Source: an uncultured Clostridia bacterium
Lineage (GTDB): Bacteria > Bacillota > Clostridia > TANB77 > CAG-508
Length of the DNA stretch: 21,796 nucleotides
Assembly (NCBI GenBank): GCA_934177555.1
Contig: CAKPPL010000009.1
Coordinates: forward strand, 1 to 21,796
Reading direction: 5' to 3'
The first letter of the stretch is position 1; every line of letters begins with the position of its first letter. Position numbers and translations under genes: made by a program. The notes under the pieces were generated by a model, which was not told the origin of the DNA, searched no databases, and saw only the letters and a list, made by a program, of their open reading frames with translations. Below, piece after piece: positions 14,264 to 21,796 of the stretch.

Positions 14264-14863
14264 TTAGTCTTTAAATAATTCTTTTCCATTTTTCATATAA
14301 TCTATTCCAGAAAATATTGTTGCAAATACTGATACTAGTAATAATATTGTTGCTGTTAAGTTTAGTCCAAATTCAATTCCTGTAAGATTTCCTTTAAAAC
14401 ATTGTGCAAATGGATTATTATCAAAAATAACTAATATAATTGCTAACATTTGTGTTACTGTTTTTAATTTTCCCCAAATTGATGCAGCTATAACTTTTCC
14501 ACCTTTTTCTACTGCTACTAATCTGTACCCAGATACTAAAAATTCTCTTGCTAACACTATTACTGGTATCCAAGCTGGAATTTTGTTTAGTTCAACTAAT
14601 AATATCATTGCTGTTAATACTAAAATTTTATCAGCTAATGGGTCTAAAAATTTTCCAAATGTCGTTACTTGATTTCTAGATCTTGCTATATATCCATCTA
14701 GTTTGTCTGTTATTGATGCTACTATGAAAATTAGTTCCATCCAAAAATACGTATATGGTAATCCATAAAAATCACCTTGTAAATTAAGATATGGTATTAT
14801 TGCCATTATAGGTACCAAAATTATTCTAAATATTGTTAATTTATTTGCTAAATTTAATTTCAT
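14264..14863 (-). CDS. pgsA: CDP-diacylglycerol--glycerol-3-phosphate 3-phosphatidyltransferase
   Basis: PgsA makes phosphatidylglycerol phosphate, the committed step to phosphatidylglycerol and cardiolipin, at the membrane. The CDP-alcohol phosphatidyltransferase motif is complete: D53-K-L-D56-G-Y-I-A-R followed by G70, D74 and D78 (FGKFLDPLADK). The 199 residues hold about six hydrophobic helices, the expected length. The NLANKLTIFRIILVP start is typical of the family. It begins 10 bases after the S41 protease gene and ends the operon that runs from ftsE, with no obvious hairpin terminator before the next promoter. Confidence 0.95.
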   Translation of the reverse strand: MKLNLANKLTIFRIILVPIMAIIPYLNLQGDFYGLPYTYFWMELIFIVASITDKLDGYIARSRNQVTTFGKFLDPLADKILVLTAMILLVELNKIPAWIPVIVLAREFLVSGYRLVAVEKGGKVIAASIWGKLKTVTQMLAIILVIFDNNPFAQCFKGNLTGIEFGLNLTATILLLVSVFATIFSGIDYMKNGKELFKD

Positions 14864-14873
14864 GTCAAACTCC

Positions 14874-16094
14874 TTATTTTAATAATTCTATTGCTTTTTG
14901 TAATTGCGTATCTTCATCATCTTTTACTAGTAATTCATTTGTAACACTGTCTGGTAATTCCACTATTTCGTTTGGTTCTATACCAACTTTATTGATTTTG
15001 TTTTTATTTGGTGTGTAATATTCTTCTACTGTTACTTTTATTCCAGCTCCTGTTTTTAATGATAATACTTGTTGAATTACACCTTTTCCATATGTTTTTG
15101 TTCCAACTATTGTAGCTTTTTCATTATCTTTTAATGCTCCTGCTAATATTTCTGAAGCACTTGCAGTATTTTTGTTTACTAATACTACTATTGGCATATC
15201 TATTATAGGATCTTCTTTAGCCTTTTCAATGTCTTCATTTTCATTTTTATCAACAGTAATTAATAATGTTTTTCCTTTTGGAACTATATAGTCTGCTATT
15301 GATAATGCCTCCTTTACTAAGCCTCCACCATTATTTCTTAAATCTATTACTAATGATTTTATTCCTTGTGATTTCAAATTTTCAAATTTTTTCTTAAAAT
15401 CTTCTGCTGTTCCTTCATCAAAACTTGATACATCTAAATATCCAATATCATTTTCTAATTTTTCAGCAATTACTGGATTTGTATTTACTTTTTCTCTTGT
15501 GATTTCAAATTCTAGAGTTTTATCTCCTCTTAATATTTGTAATTTCACTTTTGTTCCAGCATCACCTTTTATTTTGTTTGCAACTGTTGTCATATCATCT
15601 CCAGTATATTCAACTCCATCTACACTTTTTATTAAATCTCCTGCCTGTATTCCTGCTTTTTCAGCTGGACTTTCTTGAATTGGTGATAAAACTTGGATAA
15701 GATTTTTTTCAGTATTTTTAACCATGTAAATTCCAATTCCTACAAAATTACCTTTAATATTTTGAGTATACTCTTCCATATCAGCTGATGGTATATATTC
15801 TGTGTATTCATCACCCAATGATGAGATATATCCTGATATTGCACCATCTATTGCTTTTTGTTCATCATAATCATTTAAATAATATTTTTTCATAATTGCT
15901 TCTATATTTTTTAATGATGTTGTTAAATTATCACTATCTGATGAGCCTGTTATTAATGATTGAATTGTTCCACTTGCTGAACTATCAGTATTATCTAAAT
16001 ATACTGCTGTTAAAATAAATGTTATAAATGCTGTTAGTGCTACTAACATTATTGTTTTATACATCCTTTGTCTTTTCAAATACTTCTCTTCCAT
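14874..16094 (-). CDS. S41 carboxy-terminal processing protease (CtpA/CtpB type)
   Basis: A membrane-anchored, extracellular serine protease. The 406 residues contain an N-terminal helix (about 12-31), a helical cap segment, a PDZ domain (about 115-200, SPAEKAGIQAGDLIKSVDG) and the S41 core. The catalytic Ser-Lys-Gln set is visible: Ser314 in NTASASEI, Lys337 in TYGKG and Gln341 four residues later. Substrate entry depends on PDZ displacement in CtpB. In the sporulation system CtpB also cuts SpoIVFA, and a SpoIVFA-like protein is encoded elsewhere in this window, but in this operon a role in wall-hydrolase turnover is equally plausible. Its own Shine-Dalgarno is weak (AAAGATGAGG). Confidence 0.93.
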   Translation of the reverse strand: MEEKYLKRQRMYKTIMLVALTAFITFILTAVYLDNTDSSASGTIQSLITGSSDSDNLTTSLKNIEAIMKKYYLNDYDEQKAIDGAISGYISSLGDEYTEYIPSADMEEYTQNIKGNFVGIGIYMVKNTEKNLIQVLSPIQESPAEKAGIQAGDLIKSVDGVEYTGDDMTTVANKIKGDAGTKVKLQILRGDKTLEFEITREKVNTNPVIAEKLENDIGYLDVSSFDEGTAEDFKKKFENLKSQGIKSLVIDLRNNGGGLVKEALSIADYIVPKGKTLLITVDKNENEDIEKAKEDPIIDMPIVVLVNKNTASASEILAGALKDNEKATIVGTKTYGKGVIQQVLSLKTGAGIKVTVEEYYTPNKNKINKVGIEPNEIVELPDSVTNELLVKDDEDTQLQKAIELLK

Positions 16095-16133
16095 TTTTTC
16101 CTCATCTTTCTATCATTTTATTCTATATTATTT

Positions 16134-16158
16134 TTGGCGAGATTTAAAGCCTCGCCAA
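16134..16158 (-). other. GC-rich intercistronic hairpin
   Basis: Perfect 8-base arms TTGGCGAG and CTCGCCAA with a 9-base loop lie between the second M23 gene and the S41 protease gene. It is strikingly GC-rich for this DNA. No U-tract follows on the minus strand (AAATAATA), so it is more likely an mRNA-stability or processing element than a terminator. Confidence 0.55.
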
Positions 16159-16164
16159 TTATCA

Positions 16165-17412
16165 TTATAAATAATTTAATGGATTTACTCTTGAATCTTG
16201 ACCATATGCTGTTGCACTATAACTATAATTGTATGGTGATTTTCTTACTTCAAAATGTAAATGTGGTCCTGTTGAATTTCCTGTACTACCACTAAGCATT
16301 ATTTTTTGTCCTTGTTTTACTATGTCTCCAGGTTTAACTGTAATAGAACCTTTTGTACCATGTGCATAATATGTTTGTAAACCATTTGCATGTTCTATTA
16401 CAACATATGTACCATAACTTCCTGATAAGTTTGCAGTTGACATTACAACTCCATCTGCAGCTGCCATAACAGTAGTTCCTGATGCAACACCATAATCTAT
16501 TGCTCCATGGAATTTTCCTGTTGAATAATATCCATTTGTAGTAACTGTTCCTGATGAAACTGGTCTAATAAAATATCCTGAACCCGTTGTACTTCCCCCA
16601 TTTGAAGAATTATTGTTGTTATTTTTATTATTATTCTTTTTTGCTTCTTGTTGTCTTTTTAATTCTGCTAATTGTTTTTGATATCTTATTCTTGCAGCAG
16701 TAATTTCTTTTTGGATTTGTTTGTTTGCCTCTTCTAATTCTTCTATTTCTTTTTGTACTTTTTTCTCTTCTTCTGATAATTGTTGTACATATGTCTCTTT
16801 TTCTTTTTTTAGACTTTTTAATTCAACATTTTTTTGTTCTGCTTGTGCTAATGTTGTATCTAATTCTCTTTTTGATGCTTCTAATTCTGCTTTTTCTGCT
16901 TCTATCTGTGTTTTTTGGTCTTTTGTTGTTTGTATAAGTTGTTTATCACAATCTACTAACTCTGAAGCATAATAATATTTTGCTAAAAAATCTGTTATAC
17001 TTTTAGATGTTAATAATACATCTAAATATGAAGTTTCTCCACTTTCATACATTGCAACTACTCTTGCATCTAGTAATTGCTCTTGTTTAGTATATTCTTC
17101 TTCTTTTTCTTTTATGTCGTTCTCTTTAGATTTTATTTGATTTTGTAATTCTGTAACTTGATTTTCTAGTGTATCAACTTCAGACTCTGATGTTGATATT
17201 TTTCCTATTAAATCTTCAACTGTTTTTAATGTTGAAGATTTTGTAGCTTCTAATTCTTTTTGTTTTTGTTCTGCCTCTTTTATTTGATCATTTATTTGAC
17301 TTTGCTGATTTTTTAATTCATCTTCTTCTGTTACAGCAACAACAAATGAAGTTTGCATAAATAATACAGCTATTATGGTTATTCCTATTATTTTGGCTAT
17401 TGTTCTTTTCAT
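16165..17412 (-). CDS. CwlO/EnvC-like wall hydrolase with M23 domain, second of two
   Basis: 415 residues: signal peptide (cleavage near VVA26), a long coiled-coil region (about 28-260) with a conserved helical middle (YESGETSYLDVLLTSKSITDFLAKYY), an Asn/Ser/Gly linker (about 258-280) and a C-terminal LytM domain. All expected catalytic residues are present: H302 and D306 (HGAIDYG), H351 (YYAHG) and H384/H386 (GPHLHFEV), so it is likely an active peptidoglycan endopeptidase rather than only an activator. In Firmicutes such hydrolases are switched on by FtsEX through the coiled coil. It directly follows a related gene of the same design. Confidence 0.92.
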   Translation of the reverse strand: MKRTIAKIIGITIIAVLFMQTSFVVAVTEEDELKNQQSQINDQIKEAEQKQKELEATKSSTLKTVEDLIGKISTSESEVDTLENQVTELQNQIKSKENDIKEKEEEYTKQEQLLDARVVAMYESGETSYLDVLLTSKSITDFLAKYYYASELVDCDKQLIQTTKDQKTQIEAEKAELEASKRELDTTLAQAEQKNVELKSLKKEKETYVQQLSEEEKKVQKEIEELEEANKQIQKEITAARIRYQKQLAELKRQQEAKKNNNKNNNNNSSNGGSTTGSGYFIRPVSSGTVTTNGYYSTGKFHGAIDYGVASGTTVMAAADGVVMSTANLSGSYGTYVVIEHANGLQTYYAHGTKGSITVKPGDIVKQGQKIMLSGSTGNSTGPHLHFEVRKSPYNYSYSATAYGQDSRVNPLNYL

Positions 17413-17454
17413 AATTATTCCATCCTTTCAAAATCACATAATTTCTTATGTTTT

Positions 17455-18636
17455 TTATTCAGTTGTGTTATTCGTGTTACTATCTTCTTTAGTAATATTA
17501 TTATTACTTAATAAATAATCTAATGGATTTACAGTTTGTCCGTTTATTCTGATTTCAAAATGTGCATGTGGTCCTGTTGAGTAACCTGTTGAACCTACTT
17601 TTAATATTTCATCACCAGCTTTGACAGTTTGTCCTAATTGAACTAAAATTTCATTTCCATGTGCATATAATGTTTGTACTCCTCCACCATGGTCAATTAT
17701 TACCATATTTCCATATGCTGTATTATATGTTGCTTTTGAAACTATTCCATTTGCAGCTGCTACAAAACTAGTGTTAAGTGGTGCACTTATATCAATTCCT
17801 GTATGTAGCTTATATGCTCCTGTTATTGGATGTACTCTCATTCCATACAAAGATGTTAATGATAAATGTCCTGGTACAGGCCATGTAAATGCCCCTCCTA
17901 TGTAGTCTGCACTAATACTGTTTAATGCTAGTTGTTTTATTTCTGCTTCTATTGAACTTACTTGCTCATTATATTCATCTACTTTTGCTTGTAATTGTTT
18001 TTCTTCATCTGATAATTTATTTGTGTAATATTCTCTCATTTTTTTAGTGTTTGAGAGTACTTGTGCCTTTTTTTGTTGATTTTGCTTTTGTGTTACTGCT
18101 TGTTTTTTTTGCTCTGCTAGTATTTTTTTAGTTGTTTCTATATCTGATTTTTGTTTTTTTACTTTTTCTAGTAAATCTGTATCAAATTCTATTAATTCTT
18201 TTATATTATAATAATTTGATAGTATTTCTGTAAAACTTTTTGATGTTAATATTACCTCTAAATATTTTAGTTTAGGTGTTTCATATAAAGCAATTACTCT
18301 ATTATCTATTGTATCTTTTAAATCGTCAAATTCTTTTTGTGTTTTATTTAGCTTAGCTTCATTTTCTTCTATTTTTGCCATTAAATCTTCTACTTGAACA
18401 TTTACTTTATTTAGCTCTTCCTGTGACTGAGCTATTTGCTCATCTACTTCTTGTAATTGTTGCATTGCTTCTGATAATTTATCTTGAACTACTTTTAATT
18501 GATTATTTGCTGTATTTAACTGTTCTGTTAGTTCTTTTGACTCTGTTTGTAAATCTGTAATATCTTCTGCATATGCACAAATGCATAAACTACTTAATAT
18601 AACAATTATTGAAGCTATTACTATACATTTGCGCAT
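17455..18636 (-). CDS. CwlO/EnvC-like wall hydrolase with M23 domain, first of two
   Basis: 393 residues: signal peptide (cleavage near AYA23), coiled coil (about 24-235) with the segment YETPKLKYLEVILTSKSFTEIL that closely matches the next gene, then a LytM domain (about 250-375). Metal and catalytic residues are intact: H278 and D282 (HTGIDIS), H326 (LYAHG) and H357/H359 (GPHAHFEI). A Ser/Thr/Asn tail ends the protein. It begins 19 bases after ftsX, the position occupied in many Firmicutes by the FtsEX-dependent hydrolase, so it is the stronger candidate of the two for the FtsEX partner. Confidence 0.93.
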   Translation of the reverse strand: MRKCIVIASIIVILSSLCICAYAEDITDLQTESKELTEQLNTANNQLKVVQDKLSEAMQQLQEVDEQIAQSQEELNKVNVQVEDLMAKIEENEAKLNKTQKEFDDLKDTIDNRVIALYETPKLKYLEVILTSKSFTEILSNYYNIKELIEFDTDLLEKVKKQKSDIETTKKILAEQKKQAVTQKQNQQKKAQVLSNTKKMREYYTNKLSDEEKQLQAKVDEYNEQVSSIEAEIKQLALNSISADYIGGAFTWPVPGHLSLTSLYGMRVHPITGAYKLHTGIDISAPLNTSFVAAANGIVSKATYNTAYGNMVIIDHGGGVQTLYAHGNEILVQLGQTVKAGDEILKVGSTGYSTGPHAHFEIRINGQTVNPLDYLLSNNNITKEDSNTNNTTE

Positions 18637-18655
18637 TTTTTACCTTTCCTTTCGT

Positions 18656-19552
18656 TTATACTTCAAGATATTTTCTCATAGATATACTACTTCCGACTAT
18701 TCCTATTCCTATTCCTAAACTTAAATATACTATTAATATTAAATTGAACATATCTTTAAATTGTATTAATTGCCATTGTATTATTTGCATAAATGTTGTA
18801 GCTGCTAATTGGTTTGCAATATATGTATATGTAATTCCAATTATTGCTACTGAAAGTATTCCAGCAACAATTCCTATTATAATACCTTCTACTAAAAATG
18901 GCCATCTTATAAAACTATTTGTTGCTCCAACATATTTCATTATTGATATTTCTTTTCTTCTTGCATGTACAGTTAATTTTATTGTATTTGCAATTATTGA
19001 TGTTGATATTACAATTAATAGTAATAAAATTGCTAAAGTTACTATTTTTATTCCTTTTGCAAGTCTAAGTACTTGATCTATAACTTTATTACTTGCTTCT
19101 ACTTTTTTTACATTTTCTATTTGTTTTATATTTGATTGTACTTCTTCATTTAATTCCAAATCTGTTAATGTTACATCATATGCTGCTGATAATATATTAT
19201 TTTCTCCTTTGTAACCTTCTATTAAGTCATCTCCAAGCACATCTCTCATTGATTCTAGTCCTTCTTCTTTTGAAACATATTGTGCATCTTTTACTCCTTC
19301 TATTGCTAATATATCTCTTCCTACTTGTTCTATTTGACTTTCTGTTGCATCATTATTTACAAATACTCTTATTTCTTGTGCTTCTGCTACATTTGCTACA
19401 AATGCATTTATGTTTTCTCCTATTACAAAAAATAGTCCAAATATCAGCATTGTTGCACACATTATCATTAATGATGATATTGTTGATTTTTTATTTTTGA
19501 AAACATTGCTGATTCCTTCTTTTATTAAATAATTTATTACATTAAACCTCAC
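18656..19552 (-). CDS. ftsX: Cell-division ABC transporter-like membrane protein FtsX
   Basis: FtsX is the membrane half of FtsEX, which does not transport but signals to wall hydrolases outside. Four hydrophobic helices are seen: one near the N-terminus, then an extracellular loop of about 120 residues, and three in the C-terminal third (including the FtsX/MacB-type segment ARRKEISIMKYVGATNSFIRWPF). I start it at GTG 19552: AAGGTGG lies 7 bases upstream, it overlaps ftsE by only 11 bases, and MRFNVINYLIKEGISNVFKN matches the usual family N-terminus. An ATG at 19576 would add eight residues but lacks a ribosome binding site. Confidence 0.93.
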   Translation of the reverse strand: MRFNVINYLIKEGISNVFKNKKSTISSLMIMCATMLIFGLFFVIGENINAFVANVAEAQEIRVFVNNDATESQIEQVGRDILAIEGVKDAQYVSKEEGLESMRDVLGDDLIEGYKGENNILSAAYDVTLTDLELNEEVQSNIKQIENVKKVEASNKVIDQVLRLAKGIKIVTLAILLLLIVISTSIIANTIKLTVHARRKEISIMKYVGATNSFIRWPFLVEGIIIGIVAGILSVAIIGITYTYIANQLAATTFMQIIQWQLIQFKDMFNLILIVYLSLGIGIGIVGSSISMRKYLEV

Positions 19553-20228
19553 AATCGTACCCACCTTTTTTATCATCTTTTACTATGACACCTTTATTTA
19601 TGTGTATTACTCTTTTTCTCATTTGATCTACTATTTCTTTCGCATGTGTTGCTACTACAACTGTTGTTCCTCTCATGTTTATTTCATTAAGTAAATTCAT
19701 TATATCCCATGCAGTGTCTGGATCTAAATTTCCTGTTGGCTCATCTGCTATTATCATTGATGGGTTATTTACTAATGCTCTTGCTAATGCTACTCTTTGT
19801 TGCTCTCCTCCTGATAACTCATTTGGATACATTTTAGCTTTTCCACTTAACCCTACTAATGATAATACCATTGGTACTTGTCTTCTTATATGTCTTGGTG
19901 TTGCTTTTACTATATACATTGCAAATGCTACATTTTCGTATACTGTTTTATCTGGTAATAGTCTGAAATCTTGAAATACTATTCCCATGCTTCTACGTAA
20001 GTATGGGACTTTGCTTTGTTTTAAGAATGTTGTGTCTTTACCATTTATTATTATATTTCCTGATGTTGGTTCTTCTTCTTTTAATATTAGTTTTATTAAT
20101 GTTGATTTTCCACTTCCTGATGTTCCTACTAAAAATGCAAATTCGCCTTTTTCTATTTTAAAACTTGCATTTTTGACAGCTTCTGTTCCTGTTCCATACT
20201 TTTTGCTTACGTTTTTAAATTCTATCAT
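19542..20228 (-). CDS. ftsE: Cell-division ATP-binding protein FtsE
   Basis: The cytoplasmic ATPase of FtsEX. Walker A is GTSGSGKST, the ABC signature LSGGEQQRVALARAL, Walker B MIIADEPTG, with a His switch in VVATHA. The Q-loop region (FQDFRLLPDKTVYENVAF) is typical of FtsE. I start it at the ATG at 20228 (MIEFKNVSKKYG), which has AAAGGG 7 bases before it and gives 228 residues, the common FtsE length; an ATG at 20243 would add five residues without a ribosome binding site. ATP turnover by FtsE drives the FtsX loop that activates the hydrolases encoded downstream. Confidence 0.97.
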   Translation of the reverse strand: MIEFKNVSKKYGTGTEAVKNASFKIEKGEFAFLVGTSGSGKSTLIKLILKEEEPTSGNIIINGKDTTFLKQSKVPYLRRSMGIVFQDFRLLPDKTVYENVAFAMYIVKATPRHIRRQVPMVLSLVGLSGKAKMYPNELSGGEQQRVALARALVNNPSMIIADEPTGNLDPDTAWDIMNLLNEINMRGTTVVVATHAKEIVDQMRKRVIHINKGVIVKDDKKGGYDCEV

Positions 20229-20276
20229 TTTTTTCCCTTTCATTTTTTAAAAAACATTCTTTTTTTATTCTATTTT

Positions 20277-20305
20277 ATCATATCAATAATGCTTGCTTTT
20301 TGCAA
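20277..20305 (-). promoter_or_regulatory. Sigma-A promoter of the ftsEX operon
   Basis: TTGCAA (20305-20300) and TATGAT (20282-20277) with a 17-base spacer on the minus strand, about 50 bases before the ftsE start. Upstream lies the phased A/T-tract region (20320-20386). Confidence 0.65.
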
Positions 20306-20319
20306 TAGTTGTTTCTTGA

Positions 20320-20386
20320 TTTTTTTATGTTTTTTTGTTTGTTTTTCTTGTTTTTTCACTTTTTACTTGCTTTTTCGTTGCTTTTT
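20320..20386. promoter_or_regulatory. Phased T-tracts (predicted curved DNA) upstream of the ftsE promoter
   Basis: Seven runs of five to seven T begin at 20320, 20330, 20342, 20351, 20360, 20371 and 20382, an average spacing of 10.3 bases, close to one helical turn. Such phasing bends DNA and can act as an UP-element-like activator. The rest of the gap between ftsE and the upstream gene (20229-20489) holds the promoter, an 11-base direct repeat TTTTGTGAATT (20390-20412) and a terminator; no gene was found there. Confidence 0.55.
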
Positions 20387-20432
20387 CTCTTTTGTGAATT
20401 TTTTGTGAATTTTAACAGTCTTTATTTACCAA

Positions 20433-20467
20433 AATATGATGTGTTACTAATTTTCACACATCATATT
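20433..20467 (-). terminator. Terminator after the radical SAM/small membrane protein pair
   Basis: Perfect 12-base arms (20433-20444 with 20456-20467, core TATGATGTGT) and an 11-base loop. The minus strand ends CATATTTTGG, a short U-tract. It lies 22 bases after the stop codon of the 105-residue gene. Confidence 0.8.
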
Positions 20468-20489
20468 ATACAATTTACATTTATTTTAT

Positions 20490-20807
20490 TTATAAGTAAT
20501 TTGCTTCATAAGCAACAAAAAATATTATTACAATTATAAAGATAATTTCTATTGTTACTAATATTTTTTTCTTTTTACTCCCCTTACTTTTTTTTAAATA
20601 TATTATTAATCCTATTAATAAAGCTACTGGTATAATAAAAATTTTACCAATATTCCATATTTCTTCTAATGGGTCTGGTTCAGTTACTCCATACAAAGGT
20701 TGTATATCATGTCTATTATCTATTGCAGCAAACACTTTTGTTGGTATACTTAATAGAAAAATCCCTATTCCAATTAAACCTTTTTTTAATTTTTCAAACA
20801 TTTTCAT
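20490..20807 (-). CDS. Small secreted/membrane protein next to a radical SAM enzyme
   Basis: 105 residues. A signal-peptide-like N-terminus (about 8-28, ending VFAAI) is followed by a short exposed segment DNRHDIQPLYGVTEPDPLEE and two hydrophobic helices (about 49-67 and 81-102) separated by a very basic loop (KKSKGSKKKK). The family is unknown to me. It begins 10 bases after the radical SAM gene with AGGAGGG before its ATG, so the pair is cotranscribed. The exposed segment with its Tyr, Gly, Pro and Asp residues could be a modification site for the enzyme, but that is inference; it may simply be an uncharacterised membrane protein. Confidence 0.75.
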   Translation of the reverse strand: MKMFEKLKKGLIGIGIFLLSIPTKVFAAIDNRHDIQPLYGVTEPDPLEEIWNIGKIFIIPVALLIGLIIYLKKSKGSKKKKILVTIEIIFIIVIIFFVAYEANYL

Positions 20808-20817
20808 AATATCCCTC

Positions 20818-21796
20818 CTAATTTTTATTAATCATTTTATAAACACATTTATTTTGTTCATTGTCTGTAAAATCCCAAGTATGAAAAGCTCCTCCCAAGC
20901 AGTATTCCCATTGTTCGCATTTGTTGCACTCTTCGCATTTTGTTCTATCTTTTTTTCTAAATTCTTTATATTTGTTATCCCATACATCTTTAAAGTTATC
21001 TGTTCTGATATTTCCTTGTATAAATCTTTTTATCCTAGGTACATTAGGGCAAACAAACAAATCTCCATTGTATAAAATACTTGCTATATTTATTCCTGTT
21101 CTACAATAAAAATAATAGTTTCTAACTTCTTTTTCATAGTCTAATCCTAAGAAGCTTGGACAACCATATGTAACTGTTAATTTTTTATTACTTTTTTTTG
21201 ATTTTATAAAATCAAGTAATTGTTTTATTTCTTTTCCATCAAGTAATAAATTATTATTTTCATTTGCTCTTCCTATTGGATCCATAGAAACTAATCTCCA
21301 TGAATCTAAACCTAAATCCAACATTATATTGTATAGTTCATTTAATTGATTTATATTTTCTTTATGAAATACTGTCGTAACTTGAATGTGTTTTACAAAA
21401 TTTGCTTCTTTTAATTTTTTTATATTATTTATTATTGTTTTATATGAACCTGGTACTCCTCTAAATGTATCATGTGTTTGTTCTAATCCATCAATACTAA
21501 TAGATATTGTTTCCATATTAGCTTTTCTTAATTTTTCAATATTTTCATCATTTAATAAAATACCATTTGTTGTCATTCCCCAGCGAAAACCTAATTCTTT
21601 TGTCGCATATTCCATTACTTCACACAAATCTTGTCTGACTAAAGGCTCTCCTCCTGTAACATGTACTAAAATTTTACTGGCATCCATATCGTTTGCAATT
21701 TGTTTAAATGCTGACTTAATCTCCTCTGTTGTTAATTCTCCATCATATTTTTTCTTTTCAGCACTACTTCCACAATGTTTGCATTTAGCATTACAT
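20818..21796 (-). CDS. Radical SAM enzyme with SPASM domain, 5' end beyond the window
   Basis: The reading frame is open to the right edge, so the N-terminus is missing. The first visible codons give CNAKCKHC, the CxxxCxxC motif that binds the radical-generating 4Fe-4S cluster with S-adenosylmethionine; VTGGEPLVRQD (the GGEP motif) follows about 40 residues on. The C-terminal part has the Cys pattern of a SPASM domain: a Cys near YFYC, then VCPN, then CEECNKCEQWEYC and a final Cys. SPASM enzymes carry auxiliary clusters and usually modify peptides or proteins (RiPP maturases, anaerobic sulfatase activators, PqqE). The substrate is unknown; the adjacent 105-residue secreted protein is a candidate. 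An internal Met at 21687 is not the start. Confidence 0.93.
   Translation of the reverse strand, partial: CNAKCKHCGSSAEKKKYDGELTTEEIKSAFKQIANDMDASKILVHVTGGEPLVRQDLCEVMEYATKELGFRWGMTTNGILLNDENIEKLRKANMETISISIDGLEQTHDTFRGVPGSYKTIINNIKKLKEANFVKHIQVTTVFHKENINQLNELYNIMLDLGLDSWRLVSMDPIGRANENNNLLLDGKEIKQLLDFIKSKKSNKKLTVTYGCPSFLGLDYEKEVRNYYFYCRTGINIASILYNGDLFVCPNVPRIKRFIQGNIRTDNFKDVWDNKYKEFRKKDRTKCEECNKCEQWEYCLGGAFHTWDFTDNEQNKCVYKMINKN

Noticed and set aside
14264..14300. Terminator at the end of pgsA
   Set aside because: No hairpin with a U-tract was found between pgsA and the next promoter; read-through into the T-box leader is possible.
1..21796. CRISPR arrays, insertion sequences, tRNA or rRNA genes
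   Set aside because: No regularly spaced repeats, no transposase-like proteins or terminal inverted repeats, and no tRNA-like cloverleaf was recognised on either strand.

Overview
The window comes from a very AT-rich Gram-positive bacterium, most likely an endospore-forming member of the Clostridia (Bacillota). The grounds are an intramembrane-protease pair that looks like SpoIVFA/SpoIVFB, a sortase with an LPxTG substrate, a T-box leader in front of a single-chain glycyl-tRNA synthetase, an FtsEX/CwlO-type wall-hydrolase locus, and a prepilin-like N-terminus of the kind frequent in gut Clostridia. The species cannot be named from the sequence. Every gene I accept lies on the minus strand, so the window is read here from high to low coordinates.

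Right end to 14264 (envelope and division): a radical SAM/SPASM enzyme cut by the window edge and a 105-residue membrane protein 10 bases after it end at a clear terminator. An intergenic region with helically phased T-tracts and a good sigma-A promoter leads into ftsE-ftsX, two consecutive coiled-coil/M23 wall hydrolases, an S41 C-terminal processing protease and pgsA. FtsEX homologues activate hydrolases of exactly this build, so this half-operon couples division or elongation to wall cleavage.

14257 to 10092: a consensus promoter and a glycine T-box control glyS. It is followed by an unknown coiled-coil membrane protein, glmM (wall precursor synthesis) and a small membrane protein, ending at a strong hairpin.

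10066 to 4627 (accessory region, the most interesting part): a consensus promoter with a Spo0A-box-like site drives a sortase, a thioester-domain (TQXA/TED-like) adhesin that ends in a bare LPVTG motif with no membrane anchor, a TasA/camelysin-like fibre protein, two more small secreted proteins (one clearly a diverged paralogue of the TasA-like protein), a large Ig-like surface protein and a small tail-anchored protein. Three successive genes in it begin at non-AUG codons, one apparently at AUA. I read this as a surface fibre/adhesin cassette with an unusual attachment mechanism.

4583 to 1: spoIVFA-spoIVFB (activation of pro-sigma-K in the mother cell, by family knowledge), then rpsO and pnp with structured leaders, the pnp terminator, and the first 33 codons of a prepilin-like gene whose promoter lies inside a palindrome that recurs 116 bases upstream.
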